This document shows positions 8,675 through 17,709 of a stretch of DNA of 64,000 nt, piece by piece. The position numbers and the translations under genes are program-made. The stretch is from Bifidobacterium olomucense (lineage in GTDB: Bacteria; Actinomycetota; Actinomycetes; Actinomycetales; Bifidobacteriaceae). The DNA is taken from NCBI RefSeq assembly GCF_012932375.1, contig NZ_JAAIIG010000001.1:457082-521081 (forward strand). Direction: 5' to 3'. Positions within the stretch are counted from its first letter, which is position 1. The number at the start of each line of letters is the position of its first letter. The notes beneath the pieces are model-generated. The model made no database searches. It was given only the letters and a program-made list of their open reading frames with translations, and was not told the origin of the DNA.

Positions 8675-9397
8675 ATGAGTTTTTCTACTGCTGCCGTCAT
8701 TGCCGCGTCCCATGGGGTACTTGCTGCTGAGGCACCGATATGCACTACATCCGAAGGCGGACTGATCGGTACCATCACCGATTGGCTGATCACCCTGATG
8801 GAAACCGTCGGAGGAATCGGTGTGGCGCTGGCCATCGCATTGGAATCCGTATTCCCGCCCATTCCCTCGGAGGTGATTTTGCCGCTCGCCGGCTTCACCG
8901 CGGCACGGGGCACGTTGAGTCTGCCCGCCGCCATTATCTGGGCCACCGTGGGATCGGTGTTGGGCGCATGGATGCTGTACGGCATCTCCCGATGGGTGGG
9001 ACTGCACCGCATCAACCGTGCGGCGGATAAGATTCCCGGTGTCAGCCGTAAGGACGTAGGCAAAGCCAACGACTGGTTCACCAAGTACGGCACTTGGTCG
9101 GTGCTGATCGGTCGTGTGATTCCAGTGGTCCGTTCATTGATCTCCATTCCGGCCGGCTTCAATCGTATGAATTTCCTGCATTTCACCGGATGGACCCTGC
9201 TCGGCTCGGCTGTATGGAACACCATTCTGGTTTCCGCCGGTTATCTGCTCGGCGACCAGTGGTGCTCCATCCAAGGAGCGCTCGGCGTGTTCGAGGATGT
9301 GGTCATCGGCGCGGTGATTGTGGTCATCGTCTGGCTCGTGGTACGTAAAGTGCGTACGCTGTTGCGTAGCAGGAAGTCCGCTCACGAATCCGAGTGA
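8675..9397 (+). CDS. DedA family membrane protein
   Basis: DedA/SNARE-associated family proteins are multi-pass membrane proteins linked to undecaprenyl-phosphate or phospholipid flipping and envelope homeostasis. The 240-residue protein has the signature region LESVFPPIPSEVILPLAGF followed by the GRVIPVVRSLISIPAGFNRMNF segment, both hallmarks of the family, with about five hydrophobic segments. ATG 8675 is preferred; ATG 8666 in the same frame is possible. It is divergent from serB with roughly 38 bases between the starts. Confidence 0.93.
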   Translation: MSFSTAAVIAASHGVLAAEAPICTTSEGGLIGTITDWLITLMETVGGIGVALAIALESVFPPIPSEVILPLAGFTAARGTLSLPAAIIWATVGSVLGAWMLYGISRWVGLHRINRAADKIPGVSRKDVGKANDWFTKYGTWSVLIGRVIPVVRSLISIPAGFNRMNFLHFTGWTLLGSAVWNTILVSAGYLLGDQWCSIQGALGVFEDVVIGAVIVVIVWLVVRKVRTLLRSRKSAHESE

Positions 9398-9462
9398 ATG
9401 GGATTCGACCGTCGGCGCAGCCCACGCCGGTACGCTCGGTCTCAAGCGTCAAGAAGGAATAC

Positions 9463-11031
9463 ATGACCGCAACCGAAGATCTCGCCGAACTCAATGATCG
9501 GCTCATGGCCAAGAACCATGCGCTCGCCGAAGCGCTCACCCGAGCCGGCAAGGAACTCACCAAAGCCAAGTCGCAGCTTGCCCAGTTGGCGCAGCCGCCG
9601 CTCACCTTCGCCACTATGGTCAAGGTGGACTCCACACGGACCGACGACGACGGCGTCCAACATGCTTCGGCGGAGGTCATCTCCGGCAGCCGGCGCATGG
9701 TGGTGCCTGTGGCGGCGAATGTGAATGCCGCGCGGTTGGTCGCCGGTGCCACGGTGATGCTCAACGAGAAGATGGTGCTGGTGGAACAGCGGGACGCGGA
9801 CACCGTCGGCCAGATTCGCACTGTTCGCCAGTCGCTTGACGACGGCCGTATCATCGTCGCTGACGCATCCGGCAATCCTGTACTCGTTCGACGAGCCACT
9901 GCGCTTGCGCACCAGAGCGTCAATCAAGGAGATCGGGTGATTGTGGACCCGTCCGTAAGGATGGCCATCGAACTGCTGCCGGCAGAAGGCGATCGCGATC
10001 TGGTGCTTGAAGAGACTCCGGACGTCACTTTCCGCGACATCGGCGGCTTGGATGAGGAGATCGGCCGCATACGTGACGCCGTGCAGCTGCCATTCCAACA
10101 TCGTGCGTTGTTCGAGCGTTACGACTTGAAGCCTCCGAAAGGCGTGCTGCTGTATGGGCCTCCCGGCAACGGCAAGACGATGATCGCCAAGGCCGTGGCG
10201 AACGCCCTATGCGAAGGTGGATACGATGTGGACGGCGACGGAACCGTCAGCGATGCCGAACGCATGGTCAAAGGCGTGTTCCTTTCCGTCAAAGGTCCGG
10301 AACTGCTGAATAAGTATGTGGGCGAATCCGAACGACTCATCCGACTCATCTTCCAGCGGGCTCGCGAACGTGCCGCTGAAGGCAAGCCGGTGGTGGTGTT
10401 CATCGACGAGATGGATTCGCTGCTGAGAACCCGTGGCTCCGGTGTCTCCTCGGATGTGGAGACCACCATCGTGCCGCAGTTCCTCTCCGAACTCGACGGC
10501 GTGGAGACCTTGGACAATGTGATGGTGATCGGTGCCTCCAACCGTGTGGACATGATCGACCCCGCGGTGCTGCGGCCGGGACGACTGGACGTCAAAATCC
10601 GTGTGGGGCGGCCCTCTCGCGCCCAAGCCGTGGCCATCGTGAACCATTACCTGACCGATGATCTGCCGCTGGAAGCCGGGGTGGACGCACATGCCCTGTC
10701 CGAGGTGCTGGTGCAGGACATATATGAGGCCACTGAACGGCGTCATCTCTGCGATGTGCAGGGTGAGGACGGTCAATGGTCCGCCCTGTACCTGAAGGAC
10801 GTGGTTTCCGGTGCCATGCTCAAAAACGTGGTGGACCGCGCCAAAACCCGCGCCGTCAAACAGTCCATCGAATCGGGGGAGGCCGTGGCCATCACCGTGC
10901 CGTTGCTCGCCGCCGCGGTGGAGGACGAATACCGCGAGTCCAGCGATTCGATGGTGGACGTGGACCCTGTGCAGTGGGCGCTGATCAATGGCATGGATCC
11001 GATACGCCGCATCCGCGCATGCAGGCAGTAG
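9463..11031 (+). CDS. arc: ARC/Mpa AAA ATPase of the pupylation system
   Basis: Ring-forming AAA ATPase that recruits pupylated proteins through its N-terminal coiled coil and threads them through the ring. The 522-residue protein has the coiled coil (about residues 3-45), an OB-fold region (about 50-170), and the AAA domain with Walker A GPPGNGKT (232-239), Walker B VVFIDEMD (311-318) and LRTRGSGVSSDVETT. The C-terminus, RRIRACRQ, lacks the GQYL-type docking tail of mycobacterial Mpa. A loop at residues 255-266 (DVDGDGTVSDAE) reads as an EF-hand. The start at ATG 9463 follows AGAAGGAA. The in-frame stretch from 9394 lacks a ribosome site. Confidence 0.95.
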   Translation: MTATEDLAELNDRLMAKNHALAEALTRAGKELTKAKSQLAQLAQPPLTFATMVKVDSTRTDDDGVQHASAEVISGSRRMVVPVAANVNAARLVAGATVMLNEKMVLVEQRDADTVGQIRTVRQSLDDGRIIVADASGNPVLVRRATALAHQSVNQGDRVIVDPSVRMAIELLPAEGDRDLVLEETPDVTFRDIGGLDEEIGRIRDAVQLPFQHRALFERYDLKPPKGVLLYGPPGNGKTMIAKAVANALCEGGYDVDGDGTVSDAERMVKGVFLSVKGPELLNKYVGESERLIRLIFQRARERAAEGKPVVVFIDEMDSLLRTRGSGVSSDVETTIVPQFLSELDGVETLDNVMVIGASNRVDMIDPAVLRPGRLDVKIRVGRPSRAQAVAIVNHYLTDDLPLEAGVDAHALSEVLVQDIYEATERRHLCDVQGEDGQWSALYLKDVVSGAMLKNVVDRAKTRAVKQSIESGEAVAITVPLLAAAVEDEYRESSDSMVDVDPVQWALINGMDPIRRIRACRQ

Positions 11032-11145
11032 CATCATGCAGGGGCGCTCGCCGGCGCGTGCATCGTACGCGTTCGAGGGCTTTGCGTCCGGAACAAAGAC
11101 AACATCAGGTGGCAAGTTGAACGACGAACAGGCAAGGAGCATGGC

Positions 11146-12861
11146 ATGACCGTACGGCGGGTGATGGGCACCGAAACCGAATACGCGGTGTCGGTGAAGG
11201 GTGCCGGTCGGTATAATCCGGTGCAATTGTCCTTCGACGTGGTCAGTGCGGCGGCCGACAGGCACAGCCGCAATATCCGATGGGACTACCGGCAGGAGGA
11301 TCCGGTCAACGATGCGCGCGGCATGCGTCTGGAACGGGCCAACGCGCGTCCGGACATGCTTACCGACGCGCCACAGCTCAACATCACCAACGTGATAGCG
11401 CCCAACGGCGGACGTGTCTATGTCGACCACGCGCATCCGGAGTATTCGGCACCGGAGACCACAGACCCGTTTGAAGCGGTGCAGTACGATCATGCCGGCG
11501 ATCTGCTGATGCAGCAGGCGTGCGAGCGGGCCCGGGCCGATACCGGCCAGCCGATTGAACTGCATCGCAACAATGTGGATGGCAAAGGCGCGAGCTGGGG
11601 TACGCATGAGAACTACATGATGAATCGCGCCGTACCGTTCGATCAGGTCAGCCGTCTGATGACCCTGCACTTCGTCACCCGACAGATCTACGCCGGGTCG
11701 GGGCGTGTGGGACTGGGGGAGCGCAGCGAAACGGCCGGCTATCAGCTGAGCCAACGGGCCGATTACATTCATGCGCGCGTCGGTCTGCAGACCACATTCG
11801 AGCGTCCGATTATCAATACGCGCGACGAGTCGCACTCTACGGATGATTGCCGCCGTCTGCATGTGATCGTGGGCGACGCCAATCGCATGGATGTGCCTCA
11901 AGTGCTGAAACTGGGCACCACCAGCATGCTCCTGTGGCTGCTGGAGCATGCCGATGAAGCCGGTTTTGACGTATCCGCTTTCCTGGATGGATTGGAACTG
12001 GCCGATCCGGTCGAGGCTATGCATACCGTCTCCCATGATTTGGGTCTTAACGCCGCCTTGCCTCTGGCATCGGGCGGCGAAACCACGGCTTGGCTGATTC
12101 AGCTCAAACTGCGGCAGGCCGTATATCAGGTGGCGGCGCTCGTGGACGGTACCGATACCGCCGGCGAACCTCAATGGCCGGACAAGCCCACCACCTCCGT
12201 AATGGCGATGTGGGGACAGTCCCTTGCCGACGTGGCCGCCATACGCCATGCGTCCGATGATGAACGACTGGACATGACCGGCGAGGCAAGCCGTGTGGAA
12301 TGGCTGCTGAAATGGCAGCTGCTGGAAAAGCTGCGCAGGAAGATCGTCGGGGGAGCGGACGGCGGCCGTGGCATGGCTGGCGTGTCTGACATACTCGACA
12401 TCCGTTCGGGAACCGCCGGTGCTGTCTGCGGGTGGGAGGACCCGCGTCTGCAGGTTCTCGACCTCAAGTGGGCCGCTCTCGACCCCAAAGACAGCGTGTT
12501 TACCAAGCTTGTGCCCCGCACCGAACGGGTGAACACATCCGCCGAGGTGACGTTTGCCGCCACCGAGCCTCCCGAAAACACCCGTGCATGGCTGCGGGCC
12601 ATGCTGGTGCGTCGATTCGGCTCGGAAGTGGCCGCCGTAAGCTGGTCCAGACTCACCGCCCGCGAGCCTGAAGTCATGAACGCCGACGATTCCGCGGAAT
12701 TCTATGGCAATGCCGGGCATATGGCGGCGCCTGACCGCCGGCTGTTCTCATTGGATATCTCCGATCCGCTCGTCTTCGACAAGGCGCACTGTGCGAAGCC
12801 AATGGAATCTGCCGAACACGCCATCGACCTGCTCAAAGCATTGGCATACGGCAGCCGGTAA
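11146..12861 (+). CDS. dop: Dop, depupylase/deamidase of Pup
   Basis: Dop removes Pup from substrates and, in species whose Pup ends in Gln, deamidates it. The 571-residue carboxylate-amine ligase-like protein starts with MTVRRVMGTETEYAV, the family signature with the metal-binding Glu. The roughly 30-residue stretch about residues 40-75, containing a WDYRQEDPVNDARG segment, matches the Dop loop absent from PafA. The conserved GTHENYM and INTRDESH segments follow. Because Pup here already ends in Glu, only the depupylase activity should be required. It lies between arc and the IMPase-like gene, 17 bases before the latter. Confidence 0.95.
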   Translation: MTVRRVMGTETEYAVSVKGAGRYNPVQLSFDVVSAAADRHSRNIRWDYRQEDPVNDARGMRLERANARPDMLTDAPQLNITNVIAPNGGRVYVDHAHPEYSAPETTDPFEAVQYDHAGDLLMQQACERARADTGQPIELHRNNVDGKGASWGTHENYMMNRAVPFDQVSRLMTLHFVTRQIYAGSGRVGLGERSETAGYQLSQRADYIHARVGLQTTFERPIINTRDESHSTDDCRRLHVIVGDANRMDVPQVLKLGTTSMLLWLLEHADEAGFDVSAFLDGLELADPVEAMHTVSHDLGLNAALPLASGGETTAWLIQLKLRQAVYQVAALVDGTDTAGEPQWPDKPTTSVMAMWGQSLADVAAIRHASDDERLDMTGEASRVEWLLKWQLLEKLRRKIVGGADGGRGMAGVSDILDIRSGTAGAVCGWEDPRLQVLDLKWAALDPKDSVFTKLVPRTERVNTSAEVTFAATEPPENTRAWLRAMLVRRFGSEVAAVSWSRLTAREPEVMNADDSAEFYGNAGHMAAPDRRLFSLDISDPLVFDKAHCAKPMESAEHAIDLLKALAYGSR

Positions 12862-12878
12862 AGATACACTGAGGGATT

Positions 12879-13739
12879 ATGGAAGAAACACGCGAAGAGA
12901 CTCCACAGTATCTGCGAGGCCTGGCGCTCAAAGTCGCCGGCCTACTTGAGGAAGCTGGCCAGCATGCCTTGCAGGCCCAGCTCAATCCGCGTAGCATTGC
13001 GCAGCCGAGTGATGTCAAGGTCGCGGATTCCCGCACCAAACTTGAGGTTGACGGCAAGATCCTGCGCTTCATGAGTACCCGTCTTGCGGACATCGCTCAT
13101 TTCGATGGCTTCTGGACCACTCGTCCGGCCTCCAGCCGCCCCGGCCAGCGTTACTGGTACATCGGCAAAATCGACGGTGTGATCAATTACCTGCGTCGCA
13201 TGAGCGAATGGACGCTGACCGCCGCATTGTTCGAATTCGATGAGAACAACGAGCCCAAGCCCATTATCGGCGTGGTACACGCCCCGGCTCTGGGCCTCAC
13301 GTATTTGGCGGCCAAGGGCGCAGGCGCCGTGCGCATCCACAAGACTACGGTGGGCGAAAAGCGAGACAAGGTCGTTCCCTCGATGACCTCGTCGCTGGAT
13401 GGTTCCGTGTTGAGCTACGGCATGTCCTTCATTCCCGACGAATCCCGCCGCGCGTTGGAGGTGGCCTCTTCGCTGGCAGGACGTCCGGCCGACATCAAGC
13501 GTGTGGGTCCGGCTTCTCTCGATTTGTGCAAGGTGGCGGACGGTACGTACGACGCCTATTTCGAACCGATGCTGCACGTGTGGGACATTCCCGCCATCGC
13601 GGCCGGCACCGTGGTGGTATGGGAAGCGCAAGGTACGCTCAGCCGTTGGGACGGTGAACGCATCCACTGGCGTCATGACAACGACGTGGTGGCCACCAAT
13701 GGCCTGATCGGTCGTGAACTCAAACAGTATCTGAAATAG
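12879..13739 (+). CDS. Inositol-monophosphatase-like protein, metal ligands degenerate
   Basis: The 286-residue protein has the overall IMPase/CysQ/HisN layout: a helical N-terminus, the second-domain GVVHAPALGLTYLAAKGAGA strand block, a VGPASLDLCKVADGTYDAYFE stretch and the C-terminal WDIPAIAAG motif. The central DPIDGT is GKIDGV at residues 96-101, so the first metal-binding Asp is missing, and no GEE/EES motif is seen upstream (HFDGF instead). It may therefore be a pseudoenzyme or use altered chemistry. It sits between dop and pup. Pup begins 42 bases downstream. A histidinol-phosphatase role is possible but not supported by intact catalytic residues. Confidence 0.75.
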   Translation: MEETREETPQYLRGLALKVAGLLEEAGQHALQAQLNPRSIAQPSDVKVADSRTKLEVDGKILRFMSTRLADIAHFDGFWTTRPASSRPGQRYWYIGKIDGVINYLRRMSEWTLTAALFEFDENNEPKPIIGVVHAPALGLTYLAAKGAGAVRIHKTTVGEKRDKVVPSMTSSLDGSVLSYGMSFIPDESRRALEVASSLAGRPADIKRVGPASLDLCKVADGTYDAYFEPMLHVWDIPAIAAGTVVVWEAQGTLSRWDGERIHWRHDNDVVATNGLIGRELKQYLK

Positions 13740-13781
13740 TCCCTACTGAGCCTTTACCAATAAGACATCGAGAAGACCTTC

Positions 13782-13985
13782 ATGCCACAGCAATTCGAAC
13801 AGCCCCAATCCCAAACGCAGGAAACCCGCGAAGACGACGTGCTCGCCCAGTCCGCTCCCCAAAGCACGGACCAAACTCAGGATCAGTCCGACGTATTGGA
13901 CGACATCCTGAACGATATCGAGTCCACGCTGGAAACCAATGCCGAGGAATACGTCAACAGCTTCGTGCAAAAAGGCGGCGAGTGA
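13782..13985 (+). CDS. pup: Pup, prokaryotic ubiquitin-like protein
   Basis: Small intrinsically disordered modifier that PafA ligates to substrate lysines through its C-terminal Glu. The 67-residue protein is Gln/Asp-rich at the start and carries the conserved C-terminal helix [18 protein letters not shown], then FVQKGGE. The GGE ending means no deamidation is needed before ligation. Its TGA stop (13983-13985) overlaps the pafA start. No prcB/prcA genes lie between pup and pafA, unlike the mycobacterial order. Confidence 0.96.
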   Translation: MPQQFEQPQSQTQETREDDVLAQSAPQSTDQTQDQSDVLDDILNDIESTLETNAEEYVNSFVQKGGE

Positions 13986-15502
13986 TGCCCCAACTGCGTG
14001 ACAGCGGTACTCGCACCCTCCACGCCACAGAACCCGTGCCATCCGCTGAGATGGACGGGTTCTGCCGTATTTTCGGCGTGGAAACCGAATACGGTGTGGC
14101 AGTGACCGGAGCCGAGAAGCCCGTGGATGCCGGACAGGTGGCCATGACCATGTTCCAGCCCATCGTCTCCCGCTCCCGCTCCACCAACACCTACCTGACC
14201 AACGGATCCCGACTGTATCTCGACGTCGGCTCCCATCCCGAATACGCCACTGCCGAGGCGCGCGCCCCGCATGAGGCATTGGCGCAGGATCTTGCCGGCG
14301 AGCGGGTGATGCGCGGGCTCGCCGGCAAGGCGCAGGCCAAACTGCGCGAGACATACGGCGAGCATGCCACTATCCACGTGTTCAAGAACAACGTGGATTC
14401 GGCCGGCCATGCTTTCGGCTGCCATGAAAACTATCTGGTGCGTCGCTTCGTACCGTTGGAAGCCGTGGAGCACCAGCTGCTGCCGTTCCTGATCACCCGT
14501 CAGCTGTACACGGGCGCAGGCCGCATAACCCCGGACGGTTTCCAGATCACGCAGCGCGCCGACTTCCTGGATGAAGCCGTCTCCTCAGCCACTACGCGCT
14601 CGCGCCCGATGGTTAACACGCGTGACGAGCCACACGCCGACCCCGACTCGTTCCGCCGCTTGCACGTGATCATCGGCGACTCCAACCGTTCGCAATGGGC
14701 CACATGGATGAAACTTGCGGTGACGCATCTCGTGCTGTGCGTCATCGAAGAGGCGTTCCGCCGCGGTGAACCATCCGGATTCGAGGATTGGGCGTTTATC
14801 GACCCGGCCTCCGCCAACCGTGCGGTCAGCCGGTTCCTGGATGCGCCGGATGCCGCGTTGCCGCTCGTCTCGGGAGAAACGGTGAGCGCGCTCGCATTGC
14901 AGCGTCGATATTTCCATGCGGTCGCTTTGTTCGTAGCTGATCATCGTGAGGCGATGGACGCCGCGTTTGCCGTCAATACGTCGATGGTGAAGCATGCGAC
15001 AGATATCGCTGCAGATGTCGCTGCAGATTCGCCGACGACCGTGATTTTGGGGGAGTGGGACCGTGCGCTGCAGGCCTTGGAGGCGCATGATTACGAGACG
15101 CTTGCCGATCGTGTGGACTGGGCCGCCAAACGTCGTGTGTTCGAGGCGTTGCGTCGCCGCCGTCCGGACGTGACCTCTATGCAACTGGAACAGTTGGAGC
15201 TCGACTACCACGACGTCGCCAACGGACGTCTCTACGATTCGCTGGTTTCACGTGGACAGCTGCATCAGTTGATGACCCGTGACGAAGTGGAACGTGCGGT
15301 GCGTGAAGCGCCGCAGGACACCCGTGCCGCCTTGCGCGGACGGTTCGTGGAAGCCGCTCTGGCCTCAGGCGTCCAGTTCTCCGCCCACTGGACTCATCTG
15401 ACCGTCACCGCCCCCGAACGCCGCGAAGCCATCCTTCTGGACCCGTTCAGCGCTGAAGCCACTGCCGAATTCGAGCATCTTATGGCGCTCCTTGGCCGCT
15501 GA
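13985..15502 (+). CDS. pafA: PafA, Pup-protein ligase
   Basis: Glutamine-synthetase-related ligase that phosphorylates the Pup C-terminal Glu and joins it to substrate lysines. The 505-residue protein carries the FGVETEYGVAVTG signature near residue 30, GCHENYLVRRFVPL and NTRDEPHADPD in the family order. It lacks the Dop loop, which separates it from its neighbour dop. The start ATG 13985 overlaps the pup stop (TGATG). A GTG at 13982 and a downstream Met at about 14051 are alternatives; the first ~20 residues before the core are non-conserved. Confidence 0.94.
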   Translation: MPQLRDSGTRTLHATEPVPSAEMDGFCRIFGVETEYGVAVTGAEKPVDAGQVAMTMFQPIVSRSRSTNTYLTNGSRLYLDVGSHPEYATAEARAPHEALAQDLAGERVMRGLAGKAQAKLRETYGEHATIHVFKNNVDSAGHAFGCHENYLVRRFVPLEAVEHQLLPFLITRQLYTGAGRITPDGFQITQRADFLDEAVSSATTRSRPMVNTRDEPHADPDSFRRLHVIIGDSNRSQWATWMKLAVTHLVLCVIEEAFRRGEPSGFEDWAFIDPASANRAVSRFLDAPDAALPLVSGETVSALALQRRYFHAVALFVADHREAMDAAFAVNTSMVKHATDIAADVAADSPTTVILGEWDRALQALEAHDYETLADRVDWAAKRRVFEALRRRRPDVTSMQLEQLELDYHDVANGRLYDSLVSRGQLHQLMTRDEVERAVREAPQDTRAALRGRFVEAALASGVQFSAHWTHLTVTAPERREAILLDPFSAEATAEFEHLMALLGR

Positions 15503-15594
15503 CCGTCTGCTGAGTGTCTGTGCCGCCGCTGCCGGCCGCCGTGCATTACAGTGATACGGTACGGGGTCGGTCGGCGGCAAAGGAGGCGCGGCAT

Positions 15595-16320
15595 ATGATT
15601 CGTGTGGCGATTGTGGAGGACGAATCCGCTTACGCACAGACTCTGCGCGAGTATCTGAACCGCTACAGCGAGGAAATCCACGAACGATTCGACGTCACGG
15701 TGTTCCCCGACGGCGAAGACATCGTGGAGAACTATCGCGCCGAATGGGACATCATTCTGATGGACATCGAAATGGCGTCCATGGACGGCATGACCGCCGC
15801 CGAACGCATCCGCGAAGTGGATAGCCAGGTGGTCATCATCTTCATCACCAATATGGCCCAATATGCCATTCAGGGCTACCGTGTGGATGCATTGGATTAT
15901 GTGCTGAAACCCATTTCGTATTTCGCGTTCACGCAACGGCTCGGTCGCGCCATCTCCCGCATGCAGACCAGATCGCGCGCAGAAGAGCGATATCTGGTCA
16001 TCACCTCCAAAACCAGCACCATGCGCGTGCCGATCTCCCGAATACTGTGGATCGAAAGCAGCGGCCATCGACTGGCATACCATACGGCCGATGGAGTATT
16101 CGAATCCACCGCCTCCTCAATGAAGGAAGTCGAAGACAAGCTCGCCGGCGAATCGTTCTTCCGGTGCAATAAAGGCATTCTGGTGAATCTTGCGCATGTG
16201 CGCGGCGTGGAAGACGGCAGCGCCGTGATCGGCGGCGGCGCACACATTCCGGTCAGCCGGGCCAAACAACGTGACCTGCTTACCGCACTTACTACCTACT
16301 TGGGAAACGTGATCAAATGA
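15595..16320 (+). CDS. LytTR-type response regulator (AgrA/ComE class)
   Basis: DNA-binding regulator with an N-terminal receiver domain (about residues 1-120; VEDE acidic pocket, phospho-Asp in ILMDIEMASMDG, and DYVLKPISY) and a C-terminal LytTR domain (about 140-240; ILWIESSGHRLAYHT, then FFRCNKGILVNLAHV). It starts at ATG 15595, preceded by AAAGGAGG; the open frame from 15514 has no such site. Its stop overlaps the kinase ATG by four bases (ATGA). The class typically binds two direct repeats about 21 bp apart. Confidence 0.93.
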   Translation: MIRVAIVEDESAYAQTLREYLNRYSEEIHERFDVTVFPDGEDIVENYRAEWDIILMDIEMASMDGMTAAERIREVDSQVVIIFITNMAQYAIQGYRVDALDYVLKPISYFAFTQRLGRAISRMQTRSRAEERYLVITSKTSTMRVPISRILWIESSGHRLAYHTADGVFESTASSMKEVEDKLAGESFFRCNKGILVNLAHVRGVEDGSAVIGGGAHIPVSRAKQRDLLTALTTYLGNVIK

Positions 16321-17708
16321 TCGGCGTGGATCTCAGCGTCATCGCAGCGGCCGATGTCGTCAATACGGTGGGCGCAGTACCGGATATTCCCAAAACGCAT
16401 ACGGCGCTCGCCGAATGGCTGGCTTGCGTGACGTTGATTGTCTTGGTGACGCGCACCATGCCGGATGTACGAAAAACCGTCGTGCTGATCGGCTCGTTGG
16501 CGGCGCTTGTGGCAGTGCAGATCGGTATCGGTATGGTACCGGTGGCATTGTGGCTGCCCGGAATGGCCGTGGCGTTGGCCATCATGCTGATGACCATCCG
16601 TCTGTGTTGTGACTGCTCAGCGCCGACCTGCCTGTATTGGATGATGCGTGCGTTCGTCATAGCCGAGTTCGCCGCTTCGCTCGAATGGCAGTTGTACTAC
16701 TACCTGTCGGGACGATACGGTTGGCCTGCGCGTGCGTCATGGGTTGAACTTCCGTTCCTCATCGTCATGTATGGCGCGGTGTTCGCCGTGGTGGTGCTGC
16801 TTGAACGTGGGCAGAACGCCGCGGCGCTGGATGTGGGCGGACGGGATCTCACGGTGACGGCCATTATCGTCATTACGACGTTTACGTTGAGCAATCTGAG
16901 CTACGTGTCCACCGCCACACCATTCACCAGCACCATCGGCACCGAAGTGTTCAACATCCGTACCTTGGTCGGACTCGGAGGTGTGGCCTTCCTCTACGCT
17001 TTCCATGTCCAATTGTGCGAAAACCACGCCCGGCGTGAACTCGACTCGATGCGAACGGTATTGCAGATGCAGTATGCGCAGTACCAGCAGTCCAAGGAAA
17101 GCATCGCCGTCATCAATCATAAGTATCACGACTTGAAGCACCAGATCGCCGTGCTGCGACGTGAATCCGATCCCGGCAAACGTGAGGAATATCTGGACGA
17201 TATCGAGCATGGCATCAAGGAATACGAGGCTCGCTTCAAAACCGGAAACGCGGTTTTGGACACGATGCTGACCGGCAAAGGTTTGATATGTGCGCGCGAC
17301 GGCATCGAATTGACCTGTGTGGCGGACGGCTCGCTGCTGAACCGGGTCAGTGAGATGGATATCTGCACGATATTCGGCAACGCGCTTGACAACGCCATCG
17401 AATATGAGCGACGAATCACGGACGCCTCGCACCGGTTGATTCACGTGACGGTTTCGGATGTGAACGGCTTCACGCTGATTCGTGTGGAGAACTATCTGCA
17501 GTCCGATGATGCGGCCGGCGGTCCAGCCGATGGCGATGGCTTGGCCGGCGGTGCGGACAGTGACCTGCCTTCCACGACCAAAGCGGACAAGCGATTCCAC
17601 GGGTTCGGTCTCAAAAGCATCCGTCACACGGCCGGCACATACGGCGGCACCCTGACCATCGCCAAACGTGACGGTTGGTTCGACCTGACCGTACTCATTC
17701 CTCGATGA
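16317..17708 (+). CDS. Sensor histidine kinase, AgrC/ComD-like (HPK10)
   Basis: The 463-residue membrane kinase pairs with the preceding LytTR regulator. The N-terminal half holds about six or seven membrane segments (residues 1-240) as in peptide-sensing AgrC-type kinases. The H-box reads YHDLKHQIAVLRRE (His at the HDLKH motif), the N-box FGNALDNAIEY, and the G-box HGFGLKSI. A low-complexity Gly/Asp/Ala insert sits in front of the G-box at about residues 400-420. No agrB or agrD-like gene was found next to it, so the signal is unknown. Confidence 0.9.
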   Translation: MIGVDLSVIAAADVVNTVGAVPDIPKTHTALAEWLACVTLIVLVTRTMPDVRKTVVLIGSLAALVAVQIGIGMVPVALWLPGMAVALAIMLMTIRLCCDCSAPTCLYWMMRAFVIAEFAASLEWQLYYYLSGRYGWPARASWVELPFLIVMYGAVFAVVVLLERGQNAAALDVGGRDLTVTAIIVITTFTLSNLSYVSTATPFTSTIGTEVFNIRTLVGLGGVAFLYAFHVQLCENHARRELDSMRTVLQMQYAQYQQSKESIAVINHKYHDLKHQIAVLRRESDPGKREEYLDDIEHGIKEYEARFKTGNAVLDTMLTGKGLICARDGIELTCVADGSLLNRVSEMDICTIFGNALDNAIEYERRITDASHRLIHVTVSDVNGFTLIRVENYLQSDDAAGGPADGDGLAGGADSDLPSTTKADKRFHGFGLKSIRHTAGTYGGTLTIAKRDGWFDLTVLIPR

Positions 17709-17709
17709 T

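Noticed and set aside
10207..12720. 837-codon minus-strand open frame opposite arc and dop
   Set aside because: Very long but with random-like composition; both plus-strand genes are well supported by motifs.
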